The notes below the pieces were generated by a model. That model made no database searches, was not told the origin of the DNA, and saw only the letters and a program-made list of their open reading frames with translations. From Halieaceae bacterium UBA4452 (GTDB taxonomy: Bacteria > Pseudomonadota > Gammaproteobacteria > Pseudomonadales > Halieaceae), in NCBI GenBank assembly GCA_002389505.1, contig DGPA01000042.1:1-13461 (forward strand): a stretch of DNA of 13,461 nt. The letters run 5' to 3'. Made by a program: the position numbers and the translations under genes. Each line of letters begins with the position of its first letter. Position 1 is the stretch's first letter. Positions 8,501-13,461 of this stretch are shown here, in pieces.

Positions 8501-9650
8501 CCTTGGTCGGTGGTTCACCGGGACGCATCATGCGGTAGATTTCCACCAGCGCCTCAAGCTCATTACGCGTTGCATCCTGAGCCAAGGTATCGGAGATAAA
8601 AGGACCGCAATCAATTTCGTTGGTGTAGATCGTGGTAATGGAATCAATGCCTTTTTCACGCAGCTGAACAAGGAGTTCTTCGGTGATTTCAGTATTGCAT
8701 TCGACAATCAGTTCACCGGTACTGGTATCGACGACATTGTTAGCCAACCGTCGGCCGAAAAGATATTCTTCAGGCACGCTGAGCGCGTCCACACCAGCCT
8801 TCTCCAGCTCACGAATATGGCGTGCAGTGATACGACGACCACGCTCAACGATCAAGGTTTTACCGGACATAATGTCGAACGCCGCCATGTCACCCTGAAG
8901 CCGCTTGGGTACCAGTGCCATTGTCGCCGAATGTTCATCGCCCAGTTCAAACACCGTGGTATCAAAAAACATATCCAGCATTTCTTCGCTGTCATAGCCC
9001 AAGGCTCGCAATAAAACCGTGGCTGGTAACTTTCGGCGTCTATCGATACGCGCATAGACCATGTCTTTTGGATCAAACTCGAAGTCTAACCAAGAGCCGC
9101 GGTAAGGAATGACTCGGGCAGAGTAAAGAAGCTTACCGGACGAGTGAGTTTTACCCTTATCGTGATCGAAGAAGACGCCAGGCGACCGATGCAGTTGTGA
9201 CACAATCACGCGTTCGGTGCCGTTGATGACAAAGGTGCCATTCTTGGTCATCAGGGGAATCTCCCCCATGTAGACATCCTGCTCTTTGATATCCTTAATG
9301 GACTTTGAAGAGGATTCCTTATCGTAGATCATCAAACGCACTTTGACCCGTAGCGCGCAAGCGTATGTCGTGCCGCGCAAGACACACTCATCGACATCAA
9401 AAACGGGGTTACCCAGCGAGTAGTCAACGTACTCCAGTGCAGCGTTGCCGCTGTAGCTGGCAATAGGAAACACTGACTTGAAGGCGGCGTGCAAACCGTA
9501 CTCACCACGCTCTTCCACGGGAACACCGTCCTGGGTGAATTTCCGATAGGAATCCAGCTGGATCGCGAGCAGATAAGGAATGTCCATTACCTTCTCAAGC
9601 GAACCAAAATCTTTACGGATGCGTTTCTTCTCAGTATACGAGTAGGCCAT
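5559..9650 (-). CDS. rpoB: DNA-directed RNA polymerase subunit beta
   Basis: Beta forms one pincer of RNA polymerase and much of the active-site channel and DNA/RNA hybrid pocket. I take the start as ATG 9648-9650 (MAYSYTEKKRIRK, 1363 residues). GGGGAG lies 5 nt before it, whereas the TTG one codon upstream would leave only 2 nt. The protein resembles E. coli RpoB (1342) almost throughout. The rifampicin pocket, about residues 512-542, is wild type: FGSSQLSQFMDQNNPLSE with Asp521, His531 and Ser536 (E. coli D516, H526, S531), predicting sensitivity. The invariant GDKMAGRHGNKG active-site block is present in the C-terminal third, and the end matches the beta–beta' anchor region. A less conserved segment preceding GDDLAPGVLKIV differs from E. 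coli, where lineage-specific variation is normal. It follows rplL after a 123-nt structured spacer and precedes rpoC by 13 nt. Confidence 0.99.
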   Translation of the reverse strand: MAYSYTEKKRIRKDFGSLEKVMDIPYLLAIQLDSYRKFTQDGVPVEERGEYGLHAAFKSVFPIASYSGNAALEYVDYSLGNPVFDVDECVLRGTTYACALRVKVRLMIYDKESSSKSIKDIKEQDVYMGEIPLMTKNGTFVINGTERVIVSQLHRSPGVFFDHDKGKTHSSGKLLYSARVIPYRGSWLDFEFDPKDMVYARIDRRRKLPATVLLRALGYDSEEMLDMFFDTTVFELGDEHSATMALVPKRLQGDMAAFDIMSGKTLIVERGRRITARHIRELEKAGVDALSVPEEYLFGRRLANNVVDTSTGELIVECNTEITEELLVQLREKGIDSITTIYTNEIDCGPFISDTLAQDATRNELEALVEIYRMMRPGEPPTKESAENLFQNLFFSADRYDLSGVGRMKFNRRLGREASEGSGTLDREDIVDVLRALVNIRNGKGIVDDIDHLGNRRIRSIGEMAENQFRVGLVRVERAVKERLSMAESEGLMPQDLINAKPVSAAVKEFFGSSQLSQFMDQNNPLSEVTHKRRVSALGPGGLTRERAGFEVRDVHPTHYGRVCPIETPEGPNIGLINSLAAYARTNEYGFLESPYRKVIDGVVTDDIEYLSAINEAEHVIAQASAALNDRNQFVDDLINVRHMNEFTIKPAAEVNFMDVSAKQVVSIAAALIPFLEHDDANRALMGSNMQRQAVPTLRADKPLVGTGMERYVAGDSGVCIVAKRNGVIDSVDASRIVVRVDANSVGTGEAPVDIYNLTKYKRSNQNTCINQRPIVKCGDAISRGDILADGPSVDLGELALGQNMRIGFMPWNGYNFEDSILVSERVVQEDRFTSIHIQELTCIARDTKLGAEEITADIPNVGEGALGKLDESGIVYIGAEVDAGDILVGKVTPKGETQLTPEEKLLRAIFGEKASDVKDTSLRVPSSYKGTVIDVQVFTRDGLEKDHRAKQIETAQLADYRKDLREEFRIYEEATYARLAKLFKAQKTVSGGGLAKGTVLSDQVLADLDREQWFKLKLADAELNEQLLSAERLLEEQNKQLEERFEVKKDKLQSGDDLAPGVLKIVKVYLAVKRRIQPGDKMAGRHGNKGVISVIMPVEDMPFDERGEPIDIVLNPLGVPSRMNVGQILETHLGMAARGLGVKINDMLEQQVKIAQLRSFLKGIYSHASDSRRDENLDSLTDEEILELAQNLRKGVPMATPVFDGAKEESVKDLLRMADIPESGQLALYDGRTGEGFLRPVTVGYMYMLKLNHLVDDKMHARSTGSYSLVTQQPLGGKAQFGGQRFGEMEVWALEAYGAAYTLQEMLTVKSDDVAGRTKMYKNIVDGDHHMDPGMPESFNVLIKEIRSLGIDIDLESESEGF

Positions 9651-9655
9651 CAATA

Positions 9656-9661
9656 CTCCCC
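9656..9661 (-). promoter_or_regulatory. Ribosome binding site that decides the rpoB start
   Basis: Minus-strand GGGGAG lies 5 nt upstream of ATG 9648-9650 but only 2 nt from the TTG codon at 9651-9653. It therefore favours the ATG, giving the usual MxYSYTEKK beginning of gammaproteobacterial RpoB. Confidence 0.75.
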
Positions 9662-9673
9662 AGCGTGTTGTTA

Positions 9674-9764
9674 TCGGGCGTCCCCGACATTATCCGGCTG
9701 CTAAACCGGGAAAGGGCCGGAGTGCATGTACACCCCAGCCCTGCAGTACCCGACTGCCTCGGGT
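9674..9764 (-). promoter_or_regulatory. rplL–rpoB spacer: hairpin cluster, probable processing/attenuation region
   Basis: The 123-nt spacer holds no gene. In transcription order the minus strand shows three clear hairpins. The first is ACCCGA/TCGGGT with a 5-nt loop (9748-9764), right after the rplL stop. The second is an uninterrupted helix of about 13 pairs, three of them G·U, with a 4-nt loop (9713-9742). The third is TCGGG/CCCGA with a 4-nt loop (9674-9687), close to the rpoB ribosome binding site. A weaker CCGG/CCGG pairing lies between the last two (9694-9709). In E. coli the same spacer holds an attenuator and an RNase III cleavage site that set the ribosomal protein to polymerase ratio. 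The long helix lacks a good T-run (only three), so processing is more likely than termination. Function is inferred from position. Confidence 0.55.
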
Positions 9765-9773
9765 CATAGAAGC

Positions 9774-10154
9774 TTACTTCAGCTCAGCGCTACCGCCTGC
9801 TTCTTCAACTTGCTTCTTAATGTCTTCCGCTTCATCTTTAGAAGCGCCTTCTTTGATAGGGCCTGGCGCTCCATCAACAAGACCTTTTGCTTCTTTCAAA
9901 CCGAGCCCAGTGACGGCGCGAACGACCTTAATGACATTCACTTTTTTCTCGCCCGCTGAGGTAAGAATGACGTCAAACTCGGTTTGCTCTTCCGCAGCAG
10001 CACCGGCATCGCCAGCAGCAGCAGCCGGCGCAGCAGCAACAGCCGCCGCCGCCGTTACACCAAATTTCTCTTCCATTGCTTCAATCAAACCAACAATGTC
10101 CATAACACTCATGTCTGCAATTGCGTCGAGAATGTCTTCTTTTGAAAGTGCCAT
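9774..10154 (-). CDS. rplL: 50S ribosomal protein L7/L12
   Basis: L7/L12 is the multicopy flexible stalk protein that recruits the translational GTPases IF2, EF-Tu, EF-G and RF3. I chose ATG 10152-10154 (MALSKEDILDAIADMS, 126 residues). It has AGGAG 8 nt upstream and gives the family's normal length. A longer in-frame reading to 10265 adds 37 residues that run into rplJ and resemble nothing in L12. The N-terminal dimerisation and L10-binding domain spans about residues 1-35. An alanine-rich hinge spans about 35-55. The globular GTPase-contacting domain runs from about 58 to the end, with VIKVVRAVTGLGLKEAKGLVDGAP at about 75-98. The gene follows rplJ by 43 nt. Extra translation relative to L10, needed for 4-6 copies per ribosome, is presumably helped by its strong ribosome binding site. 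Confidence 0.98.
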   Translation of the reverse strand: MALSKEDILDAIADMSVMDIVGLIEAMEEKFGVTAAAAVAAAPAAAAGDAGAAAEEQTEFDVILTSAGEKKVNVIKVVRAVTGLGLKEAKGLVDGAPGPIKEGASKDEAEDIKKQVEEAGGSAELK

Positions 10155-10162
10155 TTGTCTAT

Positions 10163-10167
10163 CTCCT
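10163..10167 (-). promoter_or_regulatory. Strong ribosome binding site fixing the rplL start
   Basis: Minus-strand AGGAG lies 8 nt before ATG 10152-10154. It argues for the 126-residue L7/L12 start over an upstream in-frame ATG at 10265 that lies inside rplJ. Confidence 0.8.
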
Positions 10168-10197
10168 AATAAAAGTGTGGGAACAGAATTACCGCCT

Positions 10198-10728
10198 TTA
10201 TGCGGCCTGCTCCTTTTGATCTCGAACCGCAGCAAGTGTACGTACCAACTTGCCAGGTACCGCATGGATGGTTTGTACCAGCTTGGTAGTCGGCGCCTTC
10301 ATGGTGCCCATCAACATTGACAACGCCTGCTCGCGCGTTGGCAGTTTCGCCAGTACATCCAGCTCACTAGCACCCATCAGCTGTCCACTGACGGACAGTG
10401 CCTTTACCTCGAACTGGTCGTTCGTCTTGGCAAAGTCCTTAAACAATCGTGCTGCTGCACCCGGGTCTTCCATTGAAAAACCGAACAGGGACGGACCGGA
10501 CAGCGTTTCACACACACACGCATAGTCCGTTCCCTCAAATGCTCGCTTCGCCAAGGTATTACGTACAACACGTAAATACACTTGGTTGTCGCGCGCACTT
10601 GCTCGCAGGGCAGTCATGTCACTCACGCTAACGCCACGGGCATCAGCGACTACAAGTGAAAGGGCGCCGGCAGCGGTCTCGTTGACTTCAGCGACAATCG
10701 CTTTCTTTTCCTCGAGTCCAATAGCCAT
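10198..10728 (-). CDS. rplJ: 50S ribosomal protein L10
   Basis: L10 anchors the L7/L12 dimers to 23S rRNA at the base of the stalk. The 176-residue protein begins MAIGLEEKKAIVAEVNETAAGALSLVVADARG, the typical L10 N-terminal RNA-binding domain, and contains VYLRVVRNTLAKRAFEGT at about residues 50-67. The C-terminal stretch that would form the L12-binding helix includes KLVQTIHAVPGKLVRTLAAVRDQKE. It is about ten residues longer than E. coli L10 (165). The ATG at 10726-10728 has AGGAG 7 nt upstream. A 285-nt non-coding leader separates it from rplA. In relatives L10, in complex with L12, represses its own mRNA through that leader, and the sequence here can form a comparable fold. rplL follows after 43 nt. 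Confidence 0.98.
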   Translation of the reverse strand: MAIGLEEKKAIVAEVNETAAGALSLVVADARGVSVSDMTALRASARDNQVYLRVVRNTLAKRAFEGTDYACVCETLSGPSLFGFSMEDPGAAARLFKDFAKTNDQFEVKALSVSGQLMGASELDVLAKLPTREQALSMLMGTMKAPTTKLVQTIHAVPGKLVRTLAAVRDQKEQAA

Positions 10729-10808
10729 TCGTCTACTCCTGGATTAATCGTTATGGCGTCAACAGCAAGCTGCAAACACCGCCCATTGGTGAACGTTATC
10801 ACCATCTG

Positions 10809-10875
10809 CGTAGGTCCCTTCCCAGATAAGATGCGTCTGTTTCGGACATTAAGAAACCCCAGAGTTTCTCCTACG
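10809..10875 (-). promoter_or_regulatory. Probable ribosomal protein L10 leader (autoregulatory mRNA structure)
   Basis: On the transcribed strand CGTAGG (10870-10875) can pair with CCTACG (10809-10814), closing a 55-nt internal region. Inside it a clear hairpin AGAAAC/GTTTCT with a 6-nt loop (10852-10869) abuts the closing helix, and a small GTC/GAC pairing follows. The whole element lies 80-150 nt before the rplJ start. L10 leaders in bacteria occupy this position and are bound by the L10–(L12)4 complex, which shuts off rplJL translation. I cannot run a covariance-model match, so membership in the L10-leader family is inferred from position, the closing pairing and the nested hairpin. Confidence 0.55.
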
Positions 10876-10939
10876 GTCTTTGACAGTCTTCAGCGTTCAA
10901 CACGGGCATTCCCACGCTTTCTCTAAAGACTTCAAAGTC

Positions 10940-10961
10940 AAAAAAGAGCAGTCTAAGACTG
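10940..10961 (-). terminator. Candidate intrinsic terminator/attenuator after rplA
   Basis: On the minus strand CAGTC (10957-10961) pairs with GACTG (10949-10953) around the 3-nt loop TTA. Three nucleotides later there is a run of six T residues (10940-10945). It lies about 50 nt past the rplA stop, at the boundary between the L11–L1 and L10–L12–polymerase units. The five-pair stem is short, so partial attenuation with read-through is more plausible than complete termination. The rest of the 285-nt rplA–rplJ gap shows no gene and no promoter that I would call. Confidence 0.5.
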
Positions 10962-11013
10962 GCCTTTCTCGCCGGCAGCCGAGGCCGCCAAACTCATGCG
11001 CATTAAAGCGCTG

Positions 11014-11709
11014 TTAAATATCAAGTGAGGCGTGATCAATAGTGACACCGGGACCCATGGTCGTCGATAAAGTCACCTTGCCAAAATACACACCTTTCGC
11101 TGACGCAGGTTTAGCTTTTTTGAGGTCGTTAAGAACCGCCACCAAGTTGCCCTTAATGGCATCCGCCTCAAAATTCACTTTGCCAATGCCACCATGAATA
11201 ATACCGTTCTTGTCAGTGCGGAAACGCATCTGACCGGCCTTAGCATTCTTAACCGCGCCCTCGATATCTGGCGTCACTGTACCGGTCTTGGGGTTTGGCA
11301 TCAGACCTCGGGGTCCTAGCACTTGGCCGAGCTGGCCAACAATGCGCATCGCATCAGGTGAGGCGATGACCACGTCAAAGTTCATCATGCCACCTTTGAT
11401 TTCCTGGGCAAGCTCCTCCATACCCACAAAATCTGCCCCTGCAGCCTTGGCTTTGTCAACATTTTCGCCCTGAGTAAACACGGCGACACGCACATCGGAA
11501 CCCGTACCGTGGGGAAGGGTGGTAGCACCGCGAACCCCTTGGTCCGATTTACGTGCATCGATACCCAGATTCACTGCCAGTTCGACAGTTTCATTAAATT
11601 TAACCGTGCCAAATTCTTTCAATAAACTAATGGCTTCGTCTAACGGATAAGAGCGATTAGCGTCTATTTTTTCACGGAATGCGCGGACACGCTTTGACAA
11701 TTTAGCCAT
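11014..11709 (-). CDS. rplA: 50S ribosomal protein L1
   Basis: L1 forms the mobile L1 stalk of the 50S subunit, which moves deacylated tRNA out of the E site. It is also the translational repressor of the L11 operon in E. coli. I chose ATG 11707-11709 (MAKLSKRVRAFREK, 231 residues; E. coli 234), which has GGAGGG 8 nt upstream. A longer in-frame reading to 11775 would add 22 residues entirely within rplK or the 4-nt gap and is rejected. The L1 signature GQLGQVLGPRGLMPNPKTGTVT lies at about residues 125-146. The conserved N-terminal RNA-binding segment VKFNETVELAVNLGIDARKSDQ is at about 36-57. The gene lies 4 nt behind the rplK stop, and its ribosome binding site lies within the end of rplK, so coupled translation is likely. 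Confidence 0.98.
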   Translation of the reverse strand: MAKLSKRVRAFREKIDANRSYPLDEAISLLKEFGTVKFNETVELAVNLGIDARKSDQGVRGATTLPHGTGSDVRVAVFTQGENVDKAKAAGADFVGMEELAQEIKGGMMNFDVVIASPDAMRIVGQLGQVLGPRGLMPNPKTGTVTPDIEGAVKNAKAGQMRFRTDKNGIIHGGIGKVNFEADAIKGNLVAVLNDLKKAKPASAKGVYFGKVTLSTTMGPGVTIDHASLDI

Positions 11710-11713
11710 CTGA

Positions 11714-12142
11714 TCAACCCTCCACATCAATGCCGGCAGAGCGAGCGCTGCCAGCGATAGTTCTAACAGCCGCATCCATATCGGCTGCGGTCAGATCGGG
11801 CCACTTCTGGGTGGCAATATCTTCGAGCTGCGCACGCGTCACCTTACCCACTTTGTCGGTATTGGGGCGCCCAGAGCCACTCTTCAGGCCAAGAGCCTTG
11901 AGGAGCAATATTGAAGCAGGGGGCGTCTTTTTGATAAACGTAAATGATTTATCGCTGTAAACCGTAATAACGACTGGAATAGGCAGACCCGGCTCCAGAC
12001 TCTGCGTTTCGGCATTAAAGGCCTTGCAGAACTCCATAATATTCACGCCTTTTTGACCCAGCGCGGGACCCACTGGCGGACTAGGATTGGCCTGTCCGGC
12101 GGGAATTTGCAGCTTGATATAGCCGTCAATTTTCTTTGCCAT
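11714..12142 (-). CDS. rplK: 50S ribosomal protein L11
   Basis: L11 binds the GTPase-associated region of 23S rRNA next to the L10–L12 stalk. It is needed for RelA activation during amino-acid starvation and for thiostrepton binding. The 142-residue protein has exactly the E. coli length. The N-terminal proline-rich switch AGQANPSPPVGPALGQKG lies at about residues 15-32. The first residues AKKIDGYIK include the N-terminal and Lys3 positions methylated by PrmA in E. coli. The C-terminal rRNA-binding domain contains GSGRPNTDKVGKVTRAQLEDIA. The ATG at 12140-12142 has GGGAG 6 nt upstream. It starts a two-gene L11–L1 unit, with rplA 4 nt downstream, and follows nusG after a 124-nt spacer. Confidence 0.98.
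   Translation of the reverse strand: MAKKIDGYIKLQIPAGQANPSPPVGPALGQKGVNIMEFCKAFNAETQSLEPGLPIPVVITVYSDKSFTFIKKTPPASILLLKALGLKSGSGRPNTDKVGKVTRAQLEDIATQKWPDLTAADMDAAVRTIAGSARSAGIDVEG
11718..11723 (-). promoter_or_regulatory. Ribosome binding site that fixes the rplA start
   Basis: Minus-strand GGAGGG lies within the last codons of rplK and 8 nt before ATG 11707-11709. It is a near-perfect anti-16S match and supports the family-typical L1 N-terminus. Confidence 0.85.
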
Positions 12143-12266
12143 GTTTATCTCCCGGGTTCTAACGCCTTTGGCGCCTCAACGGCCCGCCGGCTCCCCATTG
12201 TGGCTGCTAATGCAGCACGTTCACTTTCAGGCCTCTCCACCTTGCCAGAGAGACTCGTTGTAGCCA
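12143..12266 (-). promoter_or_regulatory. nusG–rplK spacer: possible L1-controlled leader
   Basis: This 124-nt spacer has no gene. On the minus strand it can form CTCTC/GAGAG (12233-12252), GCTGC/GCAGC with the 4-nt loop ATTA (12203-12216), and a small CGCC/GGCG hairpin nearer rplK. In E. coli the rplK leader carries a mimic of the 23S L1-binding site, and a promoter for rplKA lies in the equivalent gap. I could not identify an unambiguous L1-binding motif or a good -35/-10 pair here, so both are left as possibilities. Confidence 0.35.
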
Positions 12267-12800
12267 TCAAGCCTTCTCGACTTGACCAAACTCCAATTCA
12301 ACCGGTGTCGAACGACCAAAAATCAATACCGCAACATTCAAGCGGCTCTTCTCGTAGTTGACATCCTCCACTACGCCATTGAAATCGTTGAACGGCCCAT
12401 CAATAACCCGCACCATCTCGCCCGGCTCAAACAACGTTTTAGGCTTGGGCTGATCGACACCCGCTTCAACACGCTGAAGAATCGCATTGGCTTCAGCCTC
12501 GGTAATCGGTGCCGGTCTGTCGGCCTTACCACCAATAAAGCCGAGCACTCTCGGCGTTTCTTTGACTAAATGCCAGGTATCGTCATCGAGCTCCATTTGC
12601 ACTAGCACGTAGCCCGGGAAAAACTTTCGCTCGCTCTTACGTTTTTGGCCCGCCTTCATCTCCACGACTTCTTCAGTAGGGACAATAATATCGCCAAAAC
12701 GGTCCTGCATATCATTGCGATCGATACGCTCTTTCAAGGCAACGGCCACCTTCTTCTCGTATTGAGAGAACGCGTGTACCACATACCAACGCATAGCCAT
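12267..12800 (-). CDS. nusG: Transcription termination/antitermination protein NusG
   Basis: NusG is the bacterial Spt5 homologue. It rides on RNA polymerase, suppresses pausing, assists Rho termination and links polymerase to ribosomal S10. The 177-residue protein has the NGN domain at about residues 3-90, with RWYVVHAFSQYEKKVA at the start and FFPGYVLVQMEL at about 60-71. The KOW domain is at about 127-155, with GEMVRVIDGPFNDFNGVVEDV. The C-terminal IFGR at 160-163 matches the E. coli surface that contacts Rho and S10. The ATG at 12798-12800 has AGGAG 8 nt upstream. A second Met at residue 3 is less well placed. The ribosome binding site begins directly after the secE stop (13-nt gap), so secE and nusG form a coupled pair. 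Confidence 0.98.
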   Translation of the reverse strand: MAMRWYVVHAFSQYEKKVAVALKERIDRNDMQDRFGDIIVPTEEVVEMKAGQKRKSERKFFPGYVLVQMELDDDTWHLVKETPRVLGFIGGKADRPAPITEAEANAILQRVEAGVDQPKPKTLFEPGEMVRVIDGPFNDFNGVVEDVNYEKSRLNVAVLIFGRSTPVELEFGQVEKA

Positions 12801-12813
12801 GTCGCTCTCTCCT

Positions 12814-13173
12814 CTAGCCTATTACCATGGACACTAGCCAGCCCAACAGGCTATCCATTGCCCACAGAATTAATGCCATCACGAAGACAAAAACGACAAC
12901 AATCATGGTCGTCTGAGTGGTCTCTTGTCGCGTTGGCCATATCACTTTGCGAATTTCTGTTCGGGCACCCTTGACTAATTGCCAAAAAGCACCGCCTCGT
13001 GCGGTTGTTGACGCAACCCAACCGGCTGCAATGGCCAGCACCAATAAAGCAATCACCCGGTAGAGCAACGACTGCTCTGCGTAGTAGCTATTGCCAATAA
13101 CCCCCACAGCAACCAAGGCAATCGCAACAAACCACTTCACTGGGTCAAGCCGACCTGCAACGGCCTCACTCAT
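12814..13173 (-). CDS. secE: Preprotein translocase subunit SecE
   Basis: SecE is the essential clamp subunit of the SecYEG protein-conducting channel in the inner membrane. The protein is 119 residues if started at the second of two adjacent ATGs (13171-13173), or 120 from 13174-13176. The upstream AAGGG element sits about 7 nt from the former and 4 nt from the latter, so I prefer the shorter form with modest confidence. There are three hydrophobic segments at about 13-29, 37-55 and 88-117, as in the long gammaproteobacterial SecE. The conserved amphipathic and hinge block WQLVKGARTEIRKVIWPTRQET lies at about 64-85. It sits between tRNA-Trp and nusG, a classic placement. A GGCGT/ACGCC stem (13191-13213) lies just before the start and could affect translation. 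Confidence 0.96.
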   Translation of the reverse strand: MSEAVAGRLDPVKWFVAIALVAVGVIGNSYYAEQSLLYRVIALLVLAIAAGWVASTTARGGAFWQLVKGARTEIRKVIWPTRQETTQTTMIVVVFVFVMALILWAMDSLLGWLVSMVIG

Positions 13174-13230
13174 CATCTATCCCTTTTTTAGGCGTGCCCA
13201 ACAGCTAGACGCCAACCGCTTTATGAAAAA

Positions 13231-13306
<76 letters not shown>

Positions 13307-13350
13307 AAAACTTTGTCCGCCTCTACCACATAATGGCCAAAGACAACGAA

Positions 13351-13370
13351 GCCGAACCCCCATTTTCGGC
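13351..13370 (-). terminator. Hairpin between tuf and tRNA-Trp (weak terminator or processing stem)
   Basis: Minus-strand GCCGAA (13365-13370) pairs with TTCGGC (13351-13356) around an 8-nt loop. What follows is T-rich but broken (TTCGTTGTCTTT), so it is not a convincing intrinsic terminator. It may separate the tuf message partly from the tRNA–secE–nusG unit. The rest of the 118-nt gap shows no gene. Confidence 0.3.
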
Positions 13371-13424
13371 GGCTCGGCTCGACGCGTGAAGACAGCCAAG
13401 ACCTGTCCTCTCACCTAACGATTA

Positions 13425-13461
13425 TTACTCAATAATTTTAGCAACAACCCCGGCGCCAACA
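13425..13461 (-). CDS. tuf: Elongation factor Tu, C-terminal end only (5' part outside window)
   Basis: EF-Tu delivers aminoacyl-tRNA to the ribosome. Only the last 11 codons and a TAA stop (13425-13427) are inside the window. They read VGAGVVAKIIE, the standard C-terminal strand of bacterial EF-Tu domain 3 (RTVGAGVVAKI). The identification rests on this short but very distinctive tail plus the tuf – tRNA-Trp – secE – nusG order. Many gammaproteobacteria carry two tuf genes, and this would be the one next to secE (tufB in E. coli). Confidence 0.9.
   Translation of the reverse strand, partial: VGAGVVAKIIE

Noticed and set aside
8478..9014. 178-codon plus-strand open frame opposite rpoB
   Set aside because: It is fully antisense to a highly conserved part of rpoB, and its translation resembles no known protein. 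It is a by-product of codon bias on the other strand.
10040..10100. Alanine-codon-rich repeat-like stretch in rplL
   Set aside because: It encodes the normal flexible hinge of L7/L12 and is not an independent repeat element.
10155..10265. 37-residue N-terminal extension of L7/L12 running into rplJ
   Set aside because: Family length and the MALSKEDI start with AGGAG 8 nt upstream fit the shorter form. The extra residues look like out-of-frame rplJ.
9820..10320. 166-codon plus-strand open frame opposite rplL and rplJ
   Set aside because: Its Ala/Ser-rich composition simply mirrors the alanine-rich L12 hinge on the opposite strand.
11710..11775. 22-residue N-terminal extension of L1 from an upstream in-frame ATG
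   Set aside because: It lies almost wholly inside rplK, has no L1 similarity, and a near-perfect ribosome binding site sits 8 nt before the normal MAKLSKR start.
13307..13350. Possible -10-like CATTAT upstream of tRNA-Trp
   Set aside because: No -35 box lies at an acceptable spacing, so I do not call a promoter.

Overview
This window is an ordinary, highly conserved housekeeping block of a gammaproteobacterium: the translation and transcription supercluster tuf – tRNA-Trp – secE – nusG – rplK – rplA – rplJ – rplL – rpoB – rpoC – rpsL – rpsG – fusA. All genes lie on the minus strand, so transcription runs from the right edge to the left edge. Two genes are cut by the window: the last 11 codons of an EF-Tu gene at the right edge and the first 50 codons of EF-G at the left edge. 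The proteins read like gammaproteobacterial orthologues throughout. RpoB carries the typical gammaproteobacterial N-terminus and an intact rifampicin region. RpoC is a single chain of about 1408 residues, and SecE has three membrane segments. The rpoBC–rpsL–rpsG–fusA join, with tRNA-Trp between tuf and secE, is the arrangement of Pseudomonas-like and marine gammaproteobacteria rather than of E. coli, where rpoBC and the str operon are far apart. A marine Cellvibrionales/Halieaceae-like source is my guess from overall protein flavour only.

Layout, in transcription order. The tuf 3' end is followed by a 118-nt spacer, then tRNA-Trp(CCA) with its CCA encoded. secE and nusG are tightly coupled (13-nt gap) and supply the translocon subunit and the NusG/Spt5 elongation factor. 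After a 124-nt leader come rplK and rplA (L11 and L1, 4-nt gap). A 285-nt non-coding stretch then precedes rplJ and rplL (L10 and L7/L12, the stalk); it holds a terminator-like hairpin and a probable L10 autoregulatory leader. A 123-nt spacer with several hairpins, one very stable, separates rplL from rpoB. rpoB and rpoC are nearly contiguous (13-nt gap). A 139-nt spacer with terminator-like hairpins precedes rpsL. A 150-nt spacer separates rpsL and rpsG, and fusA starts 36 nt after rpsG.

The genes form one production line for the gene-expression machinery: RNA polymerase beta and beta', the elongation factor that couples polymerase to the ribosome (NusG), stalk and L1-arm ribosomal proteins, S12 and S7 of the small subunit, and the GTPases EF-Tu and EF-G. 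The non-coding spacers sit at the positions where relatives use feedback by L1, L10 and S7, attenuation and RNase processing. Their hairpins are the only parts with real annotation uncertainty.

I found no mobile element, CRISPR array, phage gene, toxin–antitoxin pair, foreign-looking gene or broken gene, and no previously undescribed system. The findings are modest and concern RNA structure in the spacers and choice of start codons.
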